The translations under genes and the position numbers were made by a program. Positions 15,488-23,342 of a stretch of 50,586 bases of DNA are shown here, piece after piece (the first letter of the stretch is position 1; every line of letters starts with the position of its first letter). The stretch is from a filamentous cyanobacterium CCT1. Its GTDB lineage: Bacteria; Cyanobacteriota; Cyanobacteriia; Phormidesmidales; Phormidesmidaceae. The notes beneath the pieces are model-generated. The model was not told the DNA's origin. It worked only from the letters and a program-made list of their open reading frames with translations, and did not search any database. Location of the stretch: contig PYER01000014.1 in assembly GCA_003017855.1 (NCBI GenBank), positions 1 through 50,586 on the forward strand. Reading direction: 5' to 3'.

Positions 15488-15938
15488 TTGAAAAGATCTG
15501 CCGCCGTGCGCGAAATAGTTGACGTAAACAAGAGCCTTTCGCGTTTTCGATACGGCCTAGACGTGCCAACTCAAGTCGGTCCTGCATTCCCAGACCCCGA
15601 TCTACCCAACGCTATGGACCCCATGGGCGCGATCGCAGCCAGAGGCGAAATCTACCGCAACCTAAAAACGTCCCATGCTCCTTGGTGGACTGTAATGACC
15701 AGCTGGCTGGTCCTGGGGCTACCCGCCCTCTTCACGTTTGGTTTTGCCCTGGCTGGGTCTGCGAACCCTCCAAGAATTACTGGCAGTCTTTGCTGAGTCT
15801 CAAGGTTGGTCAAACCTTTGGCAGACGAGCTTGATGCTGCTGTTGTCCTTATCCATGTTCAGCTCGGCCCTCTTGATGGTGCTGATTCCCATTCGCAGCA
15901 CCCGAGCCAAACTCAGACGTCGACAATCCAGACGATGA
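15488..15938 (+). pseudogene. Membrane protein gene with a +1 frameshift
   Basis: The first frame (15488-15796) runs SRFRYGLDVPTQVG, then MGAIAARGEIYRN and the hydrophobic MTSWLVLGLPALFTFGFALAG, before becoming non-protein-like. The +1 frame continues directly as LRTLQELLAVFAESQG, NLWQTSLMLLLSLSMFSSALLMVLIPI and a basic tail. Removing one G from the GGG run at 15755-15757 joins them into one protein with two membrane helices. This could be a true frameshift, an assembly or sequencing error, or slippage. With the in-frame TAG at 15479 it suggests a decaying gene. Confidence 0.6.
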
Positions 15939-15969
15939 ACAACCTGGGCATCAGACAGACCGTACTGGG

Positions 15970-16302
15970 TTACAGAACCCGAGTTAAAGCCGTAATTTTA
16001 GAGATCTTGGCCGGTTCTAAACCAGTCAAATCCTCAGGTACCACCCAGCCGTCTTTTCTTAGCTGGGCGAGCACAAACAAAATCTCGCCATCCCGGTCAT
16101 CGTATTTGCCGTCGATATCAAAGCGGCGAGCGCTCAAAAAATCATGCAGGTGCCAAACCTCGTCAATAGAGTTGACCTGGCTTGCGGTTTCGCGCACAAG
16201 CTTGATTAGCGATTCTAACTCTCGCTGCTGGGCCGTGCTCAACGCCGCTTTAGCAACGGCTTTCTCCTGAGCTGACCACTGAGTTTCAGTCACCTGTTCC
16301 AT
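15970..16302 (-). CDS. frp: Fluorescence recovery protein
   Basis: FRP binds photoactivated OCP, speeds its return from the red to the orange form and detaches it from phycobilisomes, restoring light harvesting. 110 aa, all helical. The known active patch is fully present and in register: Trp50, His53, Asp54 and Arg60 in EVWHLHDFLSARRFDIDGKYD. The C-terminus (LFVLAQLRKDGWVVPEDLTGL) is also typical. It lies downstream of ocp on the same strand, 163 bp away, with a terminator-like hairpin between, so it may have its own promoter. Confidence 0.93.
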   Translation of the reverse strand: MEQVTETQWSAQEKAVAKAALSTAQQRELESLIKLVRETASQVNSIDEVWHLHDFLSARRFDIDGKYDDRDGEILFVLAQLRKDGWVVPEDLTGLEPAKISKITALTRVL

Positions 16303-16408
16303 GAATTATTGAAAAAAACTAATCAACTGCTCTGACGTTTCTCAATCTTAGAATAGTTTACAGAACTTTGCATTGCCCTCAGGCTTCAGTTTGACCTCAC
16401 AGAGCAAA

Positions 16409-16434
16409 CCGCCCCTTGGGTTGGCAAGGGGCGG
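16409..16434 (-). terminator. Hairpin terminator after ocp
   Basis: CCGCCCCTTG (16409-16418) and CAAGGGGCGG (16425-16434) form a perfect 10-bp G/C-rich stem with a 6-nt loop. On the minus strand it is followed by TTTGCTCT. It starts 31 bp after the ocp stop and could reduce read-through into frp. Confidence 0.7.
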
Positions 16435-16465
16435 CTAATCGATAGACTCTAATCTCAGGCCAGGG

Positions 16466-17425
16466 TTAACGGGCTAGGTTTAGCAATTCCTTTGGAGAGG
16501 CCAGCAGGTCGATGGCGACAAAGAAGATTTTGCCCTCTGGGTTGAGCAAAAACCGCCAGGCAATATTCATGCCTACCCCGGCCCCAAACCAGGGCGTTTG
16601 GCACTTGCCGGTCACCTTGACCTGGGTAAAGCCATCCTCTGCCGGTTCAGACACCCCCCGCTCAGGGATTAGCTTCAGATTTTGGCACTCTTCCCTGAAG
16701 AACCGCAGAATGCTCTCTTTGCCTACGACAGGCTTGCGGAAGGGGGGCTGTAGTGCGCCATCGGCCACAAATAGCTCAATCAGGGCGTCAAAGTCGTTGG
16801 CGTTGAGTTCATTCATGTAGGCCAAAATCGTGGGGTTATCAATCCCCTCGATGGTGACCTTCGTGCGCTGATCCATATCCTTAGGGGGGGCCACGGGTTC
16901 AGCTACGCGCTGGTACGAGCCCAGATTGCTCGTATCAAAGCCCATATCGACAACCGCATTGCGCAGTACCGTAATTTGCTGACCCGAGTCTAGGTTCCGA
17001 ATTGCCTGCAGCACCGCGCTGGCATTGGCAGATTGCTTGTAGCCTTCTGGGATAGGGGCAACTTTTCCTTCTTCCATCCACTGGCCCAGGCGGTACCAAA
17101 ACCCGAGTTTGATGTTGGGAGACCAGGCCGCATAGGTACGGCAGATGGGGGTATCGGCCCGGTTAGCCAAATCGCACATGACCTGCGACTGCTGCTGAAA
17201 TGGCATTTGCCGAATTTCTTCTAGGGTCGGCTCTGCAAACTGCATGCTGGCTGCACCGGGGGCCGCGATCGTAATCGCCTGACCCATTTCTAAATAGGCA
17301 AACCAAATTAGGGCCAGCTGATCTTCAGCATTGAGCTGACCAAATCGGGCGATCGTTGCAGGTACAGCGTCGGCACTCAGAGTGCTGGGAAAAATAGAGC
17401 GGGCTGAATCAATTGTAAAGGGCAT
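16466..17425 (-). CDS. ocp: Orange carotenoid protein (OCP1-type)
   Basis: A blue-light-activated carotenoprotein that quenches excess energy in phycobilisomes. 319 aa, full length. The N-terminal helical domain (~15-165) carries carotenoid contacts Tyr44 and Trp110. The C-terminal NTF2-like domain (~195-315) has Tyr203 and Trp290, equivalent to the ketolamp hydrogen-bond pair Y201/W288 of Synechocystis. Arg155 and Glu246 match the interdomain salt bridge R155-E244. The presence of frp next door supports the OCP1 group. A crtW-type ketolase gene upstream supplies the 4-keto group OCP needs. The ~700-bp upstream region likely holds its promoter. Confidence 0.97.
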   Translation of the reverse strand: MPFTIDSARSIFPSTLSADAVPATIARFGQLNAEDQLALIWFAYLEMGQAITIAAPGAASMQFAEPTLEEIRQMPFQQQSQVMCDLANRADTPICRTYAAWSPNIKLGFWYRLGQWMEEGKVAPIPEGYKQSANASAVLQAIRNLDSGQQITVLRNAVVDMGFDTSNLGSYQRVAEPVAPPKDMDQRTKVTIEGIDNPTILAYMNELNANDFDALIELFVADGALQPPFRKPVVGKESILRFFREECQNLKLIPERGVSEPAEDGFTQVKVTGKCQTPWFGAGVGMNIAWRFLLNPEGKIFFVAIDLLASPKELLNLAR

Positions 17426-18120
17426 AGTGCGCCTCCTTAATTAAGGGCTATAACCGAAACTTAAGCCAAATAAGGCTAAAGAAATCTACTGAGGCTAAAC
17501 CATGCAAAATGGAATTTCTTATCCAAAAAACCTAGCAAAGTAGAATGTTAAGATTATACACTGCCATGTGCTTTACTTTTCGCAAAGATTCAAAACTTCC
17601 CTGGTTCAAGTAGAAAAAATTTCTTGAGAAGATCGAAAATCTATGGTCAGAATTGACTCAGCCTGAAGTTTTGATCCCAACCTTTTGGAAAAACATGGGT
17701 GAGCTACCTTTTCGCAAGTAGGTGCTCCTAAATAGATGATGGTATGGGTTTGTTGTAGCAAAAGCCCAATGCATCCCGAGGCATGCTCTAATGCCTTATG
17801 CTGGCGCAATAACACATCCTATGGGTGCATCCCAGCTTTGCAAATCTATGAATTTATGAGCAGTTGGTCCGTCATGCCCGTGCAAACGGGCATCCAATCG
17901 AGAGCAGTTGCTGCTACGTAGATTCTCGCCCTCGCGAGAATGACAGGCGCAATTCCTTTTCTAAATCAATAACGCAGCACATTTATAAAACCGAGATGTA
18001 TTCACATTCCACGCATAATTACAGTGATCTGCTTAACAGCGAAAAGAAGGCTGTAATCCTTGCTACGAGGGATTTTAGGGTTTCAATCTCAGTTATTTTG
18101 ACCAGCCTGTGGGAGAATCG
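17426..18120. other. Gene-free stretch upstream of ocp, 695 bp
   Basis: AT-rich near ocp, with TAAGGGCTATAACC and TTAAGCCAAATAAGGCT close to the start, so promoter or regulatory content is likely. It contains a two-hairpin dispersed repeat (17871-17944). No supported gene. Confidence 0.5.
17871..17944. repeat. Two-hairpin dispersed repeat (REPIN-like), copy 1
   Basis: It begins GTCATGCCCG and ends GAATGAC in mirror orientation. Two small palindromes form the ends: ATGCCCG/CGGGCAT (17874-17880, 17887-17893) and ATTCTCGC/GCGAGAAT (17922-17929, 17934-17941). A related copy lies at 19342-19415, so the pair brackets crtW and the nblA-like gene. Confidence 0.75.
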
Positions 18121-18873
18121 CTACACCTTATTAGCCCTATAAGCCTGAGGTAATTGGTACCAGGGCAAATGAGGGTATAAGTGGTGCTCTAGATGATATC
18201 CAAAGTGGTAGCACGTTATAAAAGACCAGAAAACTGGCAAATTAATGCTTCTGGCGCGGTGACGACATTTAAATTCGCTGTCGTTTTGTCGATGGGGAAG
18301 GAAAATGCCAAAGGTAAACAGCTGCAAAGAACTGATCACTATGGGAATGATCCAAAAAAGCATCATGTTGGCGATCGAAACCTGGCACGCCATGAGAGCG
18401 AAAAAAATTATGGTGATGCCAATTAGCGATACCCAAACCTGCCCACCTGACTGATAGGTCGTCATGAACTTGACATACCAAGTCAAAAAGTTTGTGCTAT
18501 CACCGGCCTGGTAATCAGGATCGCGATCGGTCGCTGGAAAGCGATGGTGGAGGCGATGATTTTGAGCTAATCGCTGATAGGGTAACAGGGCGTATAGCCC
18601 TGCGGCTACAGACCCAAACGCATCGTCAAGCCTGCGAGAATTAGAAATATTGTTGTGAATGGCCTCATGGGCAACAATAAACAAACCTGTGTGCAAAAAA
18701 GCCCTGATCAAAACTCCGCAGAGTAAGTAGGCAACAGGAGTTTGGGCATTGGGAAGCGTGAATGCGCCTGCTAAGCTGACAAACCACATTAGGACAATGA
18801 AGCTAGCCCAACAGAGGCTCAGTTGAGGACGAGCAAGGCTCATCCAGTGGCGAGGTTGCGATTGACTGATCAT
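18121..18873 (-). CDS. crtW: Beta-carotene ketolase, CrtW type
   Basis: A membrane di-iron oxygenase that adds 4-keto groups to beta-ionone rings, giving echinenone or canthaxanthin. 250 aa. All histidine boxes are visible: AHEAIHNN, NHRLHHRFPATDRDPDY and FGYHLEHHLYPHLPWYQLP, the last following the CrtW-type SFITCYHFGYH. The DPDY/F segment and the C-terminus distinguish it from acyl-lipid desaturases. The first box has Glu where most CrtW proteins have Asp (HDAMH). It is encoded next to ocp, whose pigment is a ketocarotenoid. Confidence 0.9.
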   Translation of the reverse strand: MISQSQPRHWMSLARPQLSLCWASFIVLMWFVSLAGAFTLPNAQTPVAYLLCGVLIRAFLHTGLFIVAHEAIHNNISNSRRLDDAFGSVAAGLYALLPYQRLAQNHRLHHRFPATDRDPDYQAGDSTNFLTWYVKFMTTYQSGGQVWVSLIGITIIFFALMACQVSIANMMLFWIIPIVISSLQLFTFGIFLPHRQNDSEFKCRHRARSINLPVFWSFITCYHFGYHLEHHLYPHLPWYQLPQAYRANKV

Positions 18874-18901
18874 AGGTATTCAAGGCTTTAGCCAGCTCGG
18901 G

Positions 18902-19135
18902 CTACTCCTCCGCGATCGCCTCAAACACAACGTCGACATCTTGATCAAGCCCCCAGGTCTCTTTCAGAATTTCTCGAAAAGTAGTGGTCTGATAGAGCAT
19001 GGCCTCTCGAAGCTCAACGAGAAGCGTCCTGGCATCAGTCGGGGAGAGTTGTTGGACCTGATTTTCAAAGACCTGAAGCTCAAACTGCTGCTCTAGAGGC
19101 AGTTGTTCACGAATGCTCACAGCGGCTTTCTCCAA
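18902..19135 (-). CDS. NblA-like phycobilisome degradation protein
   Basis: NblA proteins are small helical adaptors that bind phycobiliproteins and recruit Clp protease, so that phycobilisomes are dismantled under stress. 77 aa. The core LPLEQQFELQVFENQVQQL, then LLVELREAMLYQTTTFREILK, follows the NblA (PF04485) pattern LEQQF.L.V....V..........L........R...... in order and length. The C-terminal 18 residues (GLDQDVDVVFEAIAEE) are acidic and extend past the usual end. It lies 28 bp upstream of crtW on the same strand, so probably in one transcript. Confidence 0.75.
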   Translation of the reverse strand: MEKAAVSIREQLPLEQQFELQVFENQVQQLSPTDARTLLVELREAMLYQTTTFREILKETWGLDQDVDVVFEAIAEE

Positions 19136-19544
19136 AATGCGTTGTCTTGTGATTATCGTAACGCAATGTAACGTTTGTTAAAGGTGCTGATATTAATCTC
19201 TGTCTGCCGTGGTATGCAAGTGGGTCCGCTTGAGCCAAGAACGCTATGGGGTGTACTGCGGCGATCGCCCAACACACCGCGTATGCTGGGCTGAAGCGTT
19301 GCGCTAGTCCGGATTATTCACGAAACTGGCCATCAGCGACTGTCATTCCCGTAGCTACGGGAATCCATCAGAGACAGCGTACTCTCGGGTGGATTCCCGC
19401 TTCTGCGGGAATGACGGGCCTTTCAGTCGGCTCATGAATACTGTAAGCTAGCCCACGATATTCCTAGGGGATTGAGGACGTCCGTTTAATGGTGGATGGC
19501 TGCCCTCTAGAACTTGAGTTCCCAGGCAAGCTTTTGAAGCTGCT
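19136..19544. other. Gene-free stretch, 409 bp
   Basis: It carries the promoter region of the nblA-like/crtW pair at its left end and the two-hairpin repeat at 19342-19415. No supported gene. Confidence 0.5.
19342..19415. repeat. Two-hairpin dispersed repeat (REPIN-like), copy 2
   Basis: GTCATTCCCG...GGGAATGAC ends in mirror orientation. The left palindrome ATTCCCGTAGCTACGGGAAT (19345-19364) is a perfect 20 bp. The right one is ATTCCCGC-TTCT-GCGGGAAT (19393-19412). Same architecture and length (74 bp) as copy 1 at 17871-17944. Confidence 0.8.
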
Positions 19545-21047
19545 CTAAGGAAGCCAGAAGTCAGGCAACCCCTTTAACCCCTGCCGCACCCAACGGTTGG
19601 CGGCCCGCAGCGCCTGAATGTGCGGCTCATCCGGAATCACCGGCAAGATCTCCGCAGGCTGCCCCTGGCCCAGCGCTGCAATCACCTGGTTCGCCGCCTC
19701 TAGTCCAGTCACGTAGGCCTTCTCCTGCGACCACGAGCCGTGGCGCGTCACAATCCAATCGCCCGCCATAAATAGGTTGTCGAAGCTAGTGGTAACGGGC
19801 AGTAGGTAGCGGTAGCTGCCGGGGGCAAAGTGGGTCACGCCCTGGGCAATCCGCACCACGCTGTGGTCCACGATCTTGGCATCGCCAAAGGCGGGGATGC
19901 ACCCGGCCAGATCCTGCTGGACTTGCGCTAGAACCTGGTCGTCATCCAGCGCCAGCAGCTGGTTGGCGTGGTAGTAGTCGGCCTCGACCACGGTGCCCGG
20001 TTCGTCGCGGTACTCGTTGTGGAGGGCATTGAGGTCAAAGAACGTCCAGCCTGTGGTGGGGTGAAAGCCAAAGCAGGCGTTGGAGGGCAGGGGAATGTTG
20101 ACTTTGCGATCGAGCCACAGCCGCGCCGCCAGCACGTCGATCGTCCCCAGGTTGCGAAGATCGCGAAATTCTTGGCGGCCCTTCAGCGATCGCGACTGCT
20201 CCACAATCTTCTTCAGCCCGCTGATGCCTACGGCAAACACCACGGCGTCGGCCTCGAAAACCTCATCGCCGCAGACCACCGCCGTTACCCGGTTATTCTC
20301 CACCGTTACATCCGATACCCGGTGGTTGGCGAGAATTTTGCCCCCAGCCCGCTCGATTGCCTCTGTCCAGGGCCGAAAGATCTGCGCCCCTACCGTGCCC
20401 CGGCACCAGCGCACGTCAAAGTCGGGCTGGTGAGCGAGGATGAAGTAGTAGAGCATACCCAGCGCCGCCGCTGCCGAGCACTGTTCGCCTGGCGCAAACA
20501 GCCCCACCAGCAGCATCGGCTCAAACGACTCGTGGTAGAGCCGCGAAGAGACGCCGTACTGGCGAAACAGCTCGCGGGCGGTGATGCGATCGTACTTTTG
20601 CCAGGCTTCGTCAGAGTTGTCGAAGTCGATTAGCGCCTGCAACAGCGGCAGGGCCGAGAGGCGATCGATCAGCGGCAGGCGCTTGAAGTCGGTGTAGAGA
20701 AACGTGCCCAGCGGCGTTGGCAGGTAAGGCTGGGCCTGAAACAGCGGCGACTCGACCTCCAGCCCGTGGGGCGAATACTGGGCCGATCGCGTCCACTCGG
20801 TAAAGGGCTGAATGCCCAGATGGTCGGTAAGGGCAAAAATGTTGCGGTAGGGGTACCAAAACCCATGAATGCCTGCCTCGACGGCGCGACCCTGGGGCGT
20901 TTGCCAGCCTGCGACTAGCCCACCGGGGTAGGCACCAGCCTCCAGCAGCGTGACGGCGTAGCCCTGGCGGGCCAGGTGATAGGCCGAACCCAACCCCGCC
21001 CAACCTGCGCCAACCACCACGACGCGCTTTTGTGCTGTGTTTTCCAT
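19545..21047 (-). CDS. FAD-dependent amine-oxidase/carotenoid-desaturase-like oxidoreductase
   Basis: 500 aa. The N-terminal Rossmann dinucleotide motif VVVVGAGWAGLGSAYHLARQG is followed by the flavoprotein segment PGGLVAGW. Close to the C-terminus FMAGDWIVTRHGSWSQEKAYVTG is the second FAD-contact motif of the CrtI/PDS/amine-oxidase superfamily. A conserved tail (RQGLKGLPDFW) follows. The overall plan matches phytoene- or zeta-carotene-desaturase-like proteins, but I cannot assign a substrate. Its position beside crtW/ocp and divergent from tspO makes a carotenoid or other isoprenoid substrate likely. Confidence 0.8.
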   Translation of the reverse strand: MENTAQKRVVVVGAGWAGLGSAYHLARQGYAVTLLEAGAYPGGLVAGWQTPQGRAVEAGIHGFWYPYRNIFALTDHLGIQPFTEWTRSAQYSPHGLEVESPLFQAQPYLPTPLGTFLYTDFKRLPLIDRLSALPLLQALIDFDNSDEAWQKYDRITARELFRQYGVSSRLYHESFEPMLLVGLFAPGEQCSAAAALGMLYYFILAHQPDFDVRWCRGTVGAQIFRPWTEAIERAGGKILANHRVSDVTVENNRVTAVVCGDEVFEADAVVFAVGISGLKKIVEQSRSLKGRQEFRDLRNLGTIDVLAARLWLDRKVNIPLPSNACFGFHPTTGWTFFDLNALHNEYRDEPGTVVEADYYHANQLLALDDDQVLAQVQQDLAGCIPAFGDAKIVDHSVVRIAQGVTHFAPGSYRYLLPVTTSFDNLFMAGDWIVTRHGSWSQEKAYVTGLEAANQVIAALGQGQPAEILPVIPDEPHIQALRAANRWVRQGLKGLPDFWLP

Positions 21048-21162
21048 TGTTGTTGTCCCCGTTGCCCATAGACCTTCTTTACTCTATCGGTACAGCGCCC
21101 GGTAGGGCTTAGGATCAGGGGTAGGCGGGGAGCTGGCTGGTATTCCAACTTCTCGAATCCCC

Positions 21163-21195
21163 TCACCCCCAACCCCTCTCCCAGGGGGAGAAGGG
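21163..21195. repeat. CCCCTCACCCCCAACCCCTCTCCC-type repeat
   Basis: A short C-rich dispersed repeat with a small inverted part (CTCCCAGGGGGAG, about 21178-21190) in the divergent region between the FAD oxidoreductase and tspO. Widely scattered in bacterial genomes. Confidence 0.5.
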
Positions 21196-21229
21196 AGCCA
21201 AGCTATTTCTACACACCACTTTTAGCCCA

Positions 21230-21976
21230 ATGAGCAGTAACAAACTTGTGAAAAACGGCGTCAACAGGGTGATGGGGGTCAACGAAGCCACCCGCGACAC
21301 CACCATCCAGACCGATTTAGTCAATCCCCGCTGGGACAAGAAAGCCACACTGCTCTATCTCGGCGCAACGATCGCTCAGGTAGCCGCGATGACCGCCCTG
21401 CTGTGGGCCATGGATGTGGCCTTTGGGTACTTCGACCTGGGTGCTTTGGCTCCCTGGGCAACAACTGCTATTGCCTGCGCGTTTTTTGCCTTTGTGACCC
21501 TGCGATCGCGCCTCTTCTCTCTGCTCGACAACACCCGCAACAGCGGTCGCTACAAGTCGCTTCAGCGTCCGGGTTGGGCACCGCCGCCGCTGGCCTTCCC
21601 TATCGTATGGATGAGTATTGCCGTGCTGCGAGTGGTGTCGGCCTACCTGGTGTGGTCGGCGATGGGGCAAACGTTTCTGAGCTGGCCGCTAATTCTCTAC
21701 GTGGTGCACCTCAGCCTGGGCGACACCTGGAATACGATTTTTACCGTGGAAGGCCGCCTGGGGGCCGCTGTGCCGATGGTGATTGTGGGGCCGTTGCTCT
21801 CGGTGATGGTGGTAACAGTCGGCTATTTTCAGGTGGTGCCGCTGGCGGGGTGGATTATTTTGCCGTCGCTGGTGTGGCTTGCGATCGCCACTGCTCTCTG
21901 CATCAGCCTCTGGCGCTTGAACGGCCAAGAACCGTTGTATCCAGTCGTATCTAAAGTCACCGCTGACATGGGTTAG
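21230..21976 (+). CDS. tspO: TspO/MBR family membrane protein
   Basis: TspO proteins are five-helix membrane proteins that bind tetrapyrroles and affect stress responses. 248 aa. The signature RPGWAPPPLAFPIVWMSIAVLRVVSAYLVW appears at about residues 122-151. Then come LYVVHLSLGDTWNTIF and further helices. The first ~45 residues are polar, and an extra hydrophobic pair precedes the family core, so it is longer than the usual ~160 aa. Divergent from the FAD oxidoreductase gene, 182 bp between starts. A link to tetrapyrrole or carotenoid control is inferred from family and context. Confidence 0.82.
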   Translation: MSSNKLVKNGVNRVMGVNEATRDTTIQTDLVNPRWDKKATLLYLGATIAQVAAMTALLWAMDVAFGYFDLGALAPWATTAIACAFFAFVTLRSRLFSLLDNTRNSGRYKSLQRPGWAPPPLAFPIVWMSIAVLRVVSAYLVWSAMGQTFLSWPLILYVVHLSLGDTWNTIFTVEGRLGAAVPMVIVGPLLSVMVVTVGYFQVVPLAGWIILPSLVWLAIATALCISLWRLNGQEPLYPVVSKVTADMG

Positions 21977-22060
21977 GCTAGCCGTATTTAGACGTTACCG
22001 AGTAGACGTTACCGAGTCTCAGCATCCCGTTCTTTCCTTTCCCGCTTGGTGAAAGCACCT

Positions 22061-22705
22061 ATGGTCACCCTTCAGCTACGCCAAATTGAGGTACCCCTGG
22101 GCAAGAGCCTAGTACTGCGCGACGTGAGCTGGGCCGAGTTCGAAGCCATTTTGGCGGAGTTAGGTAACCACCGCAGCACCCGCATCGCCTACGACAACGG
22201 TTTTTTAGAAATTATGGCCCCCCTGCCAGAGCACGAGTATTTCAAAGAGACTATTGGCGATGCGGTCAAAGACATGGCTGAAGAACTTACTGTGGAGTAT
22301 GCCAGTTATGGCTCAGCAACCTGGCGGCGTAAGGCTCAGCAGGCGGGCATAGAACCTGACAATTGCTTTTACTTCCAAAATGAGGCGCTGGTGCGTGGCA
22401 AGCTGGAGCTTGATCTAGACTGCGACCCGCCCCCCGATCTCGCCCTCGAAATCGATCTCACCAGCAAATCCCTCGATCGCTTCCCAATCTACGCCCGCCT
22501 GGGCGTACCCGAAATCTGGTGCTACGACAGTAGTGTGCTGACAATTTATCTGCTGAAGGGCGATCGCTACGAGGCATCAGAGCAAAGCCAAGTATTTCCC
22601 ACGCTGAATATTCGCGCCCTGCCTCAGCTGATTGAATCGCAGCGATCGGCGGGTCGGCTAGCTCTGCGGCGATCGGTGAGAGAGTGGGTGAAAGGCCAAG
22701 TTTAG
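22061..22705 (+). CDS. Uma2 family protein (DUF820, PD-(D/E)XK fold)
   Basis: About 214 aa from the ATG at 22061 (TTG 22046 also possible). Uma2 landmarks: WAEFEAILAELG, RIAYDNGFLEIMAPLPEHE, then PPDLALEIDLTSKS, RLGVPEIWCYDSSVL. The D...E-I-D core is the nuclease-like active centre. Uma2 genes are extremely numerous in cyanobacteria and their role is unknown. A second member lies at 25690-26274. Confidence 0.85.
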   Translation: MVTLQLRQIEVPLGKSLVLRDVSWAEFEAILAELGNHRSTRIAYDNGFLEIMAPLPEHEYFKETIGDAVKDMAEELTVEYASYGSATWRRKAQQAGIEPDNCFYFQNEALVRGKLELDLDCDPPPDLALEIDLTSKSLDRFPIYARLGVPEIWCYDSSVLTIYLLKGDRYEASEQSQVFPTLNIRALPQLIESQRSAGRLALRRSVREWVKGQV

Positions 22706-22795
22706 GGTGCAGTGGCAGCGGTTGGCGGGGGGCTGATGAGCAAACCTATAATTTGTTCAATAGCAATGCTTACTTTACCCGTTGGTAGAAGCGTT

Positions 22796-22993
22796 ATGGA
22801 TACTATCGTTGAACAGCTCGACACCAAGCTAGGTCAGTGGGAACCTGAGATTGCCGATCAGGTGCGCCGATTTATCTGGGAGATTATTCAAGTGGCGGAT
22901 CAAGGTATTCCGGTAGAGTTGATGCGATCGCGGGCCGTAGAGCAAGAGGTGCTGAATTTGCTCGATGAGTCTGATGAACCTGAAGCCTGGTGA
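22796..22993 (+). CDS. Putative antitoxin of the MazF module
   Basis: 65 aa from the ATG at 22796 (MDTIVEQLDTKLGQWEPE). The upstream in-frame extension to 22712 is not protein-like. Acidic and helical, with a tail LLDESDEPEAW typical of unfolded antitoxin ends. It overlaps the MazF gene by about 20 nt, the normal arrangement. Family not recognised by sequence. Confidence 0.65.
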   Translation: MDTIVEQLDTKLGQWEPEIADQVRRFIWEIIQVADQGIPVELMRSRAVEQEVLNLLDESDEPEAW

Positions 22994-23300
22994 AGTGTGG
23001 TTGGCCGATCTGGGTCTTGCGGCTAAAACCCGGCCTGTAGTGATTGTTTCTCGTTCGGATCCTGATCCGCCGAGAGTTTTGGCTATTTATGTGCCGCTGA
23101 CGACTCAGTATAGGGGTAGTGCCTATGAAGTTGCTTTGCCCAAGCTGTCTTTTCTAAATCGCAACTCTTTCGCCAATGTTCAGGGTATTGGCTCTGTGCC
23201 AACGGCAAGACTTGAACGCAAGTTAGGCGATTTACCTTCATCTGCGCTAGAGGAAATTCGGGCTGCTATTCGTTTTGCTTTGGATATTGAGGTTGAGTAA
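22974..23300 (+). CDS. PemK/MazF-family toxin
   Basis: An endoribonuclease that cuts RNA at short motifs, kept inactive by its antitoxin. 108 aa. MazF landmarks: LKPGEVWLADLG at the N-terminus, KTRPVVIVSRSD, PLTTQYRGSAYEV, and FANVQGIGSV with the late-strand position. The start at 22974 (MNLKPGEVW) gives the usual N-terminus. Another ATG at 22965 is in frame. Confidence 0.9.
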   Translation: MNLKPGEVWLADLGLAAKTRPVVIVSRSDPDPPRVLAIYVPLTTQYRGSAYEVALPKLSFLNRNSFANVQGIGSVPTARLERKLGDLPSSALEEIRAAIRFALDIEVE

Positions 23301-23342
23301 TGGTGCTTGGTGCCGCGATCGGTACCTCTTTACAACGCCAGA

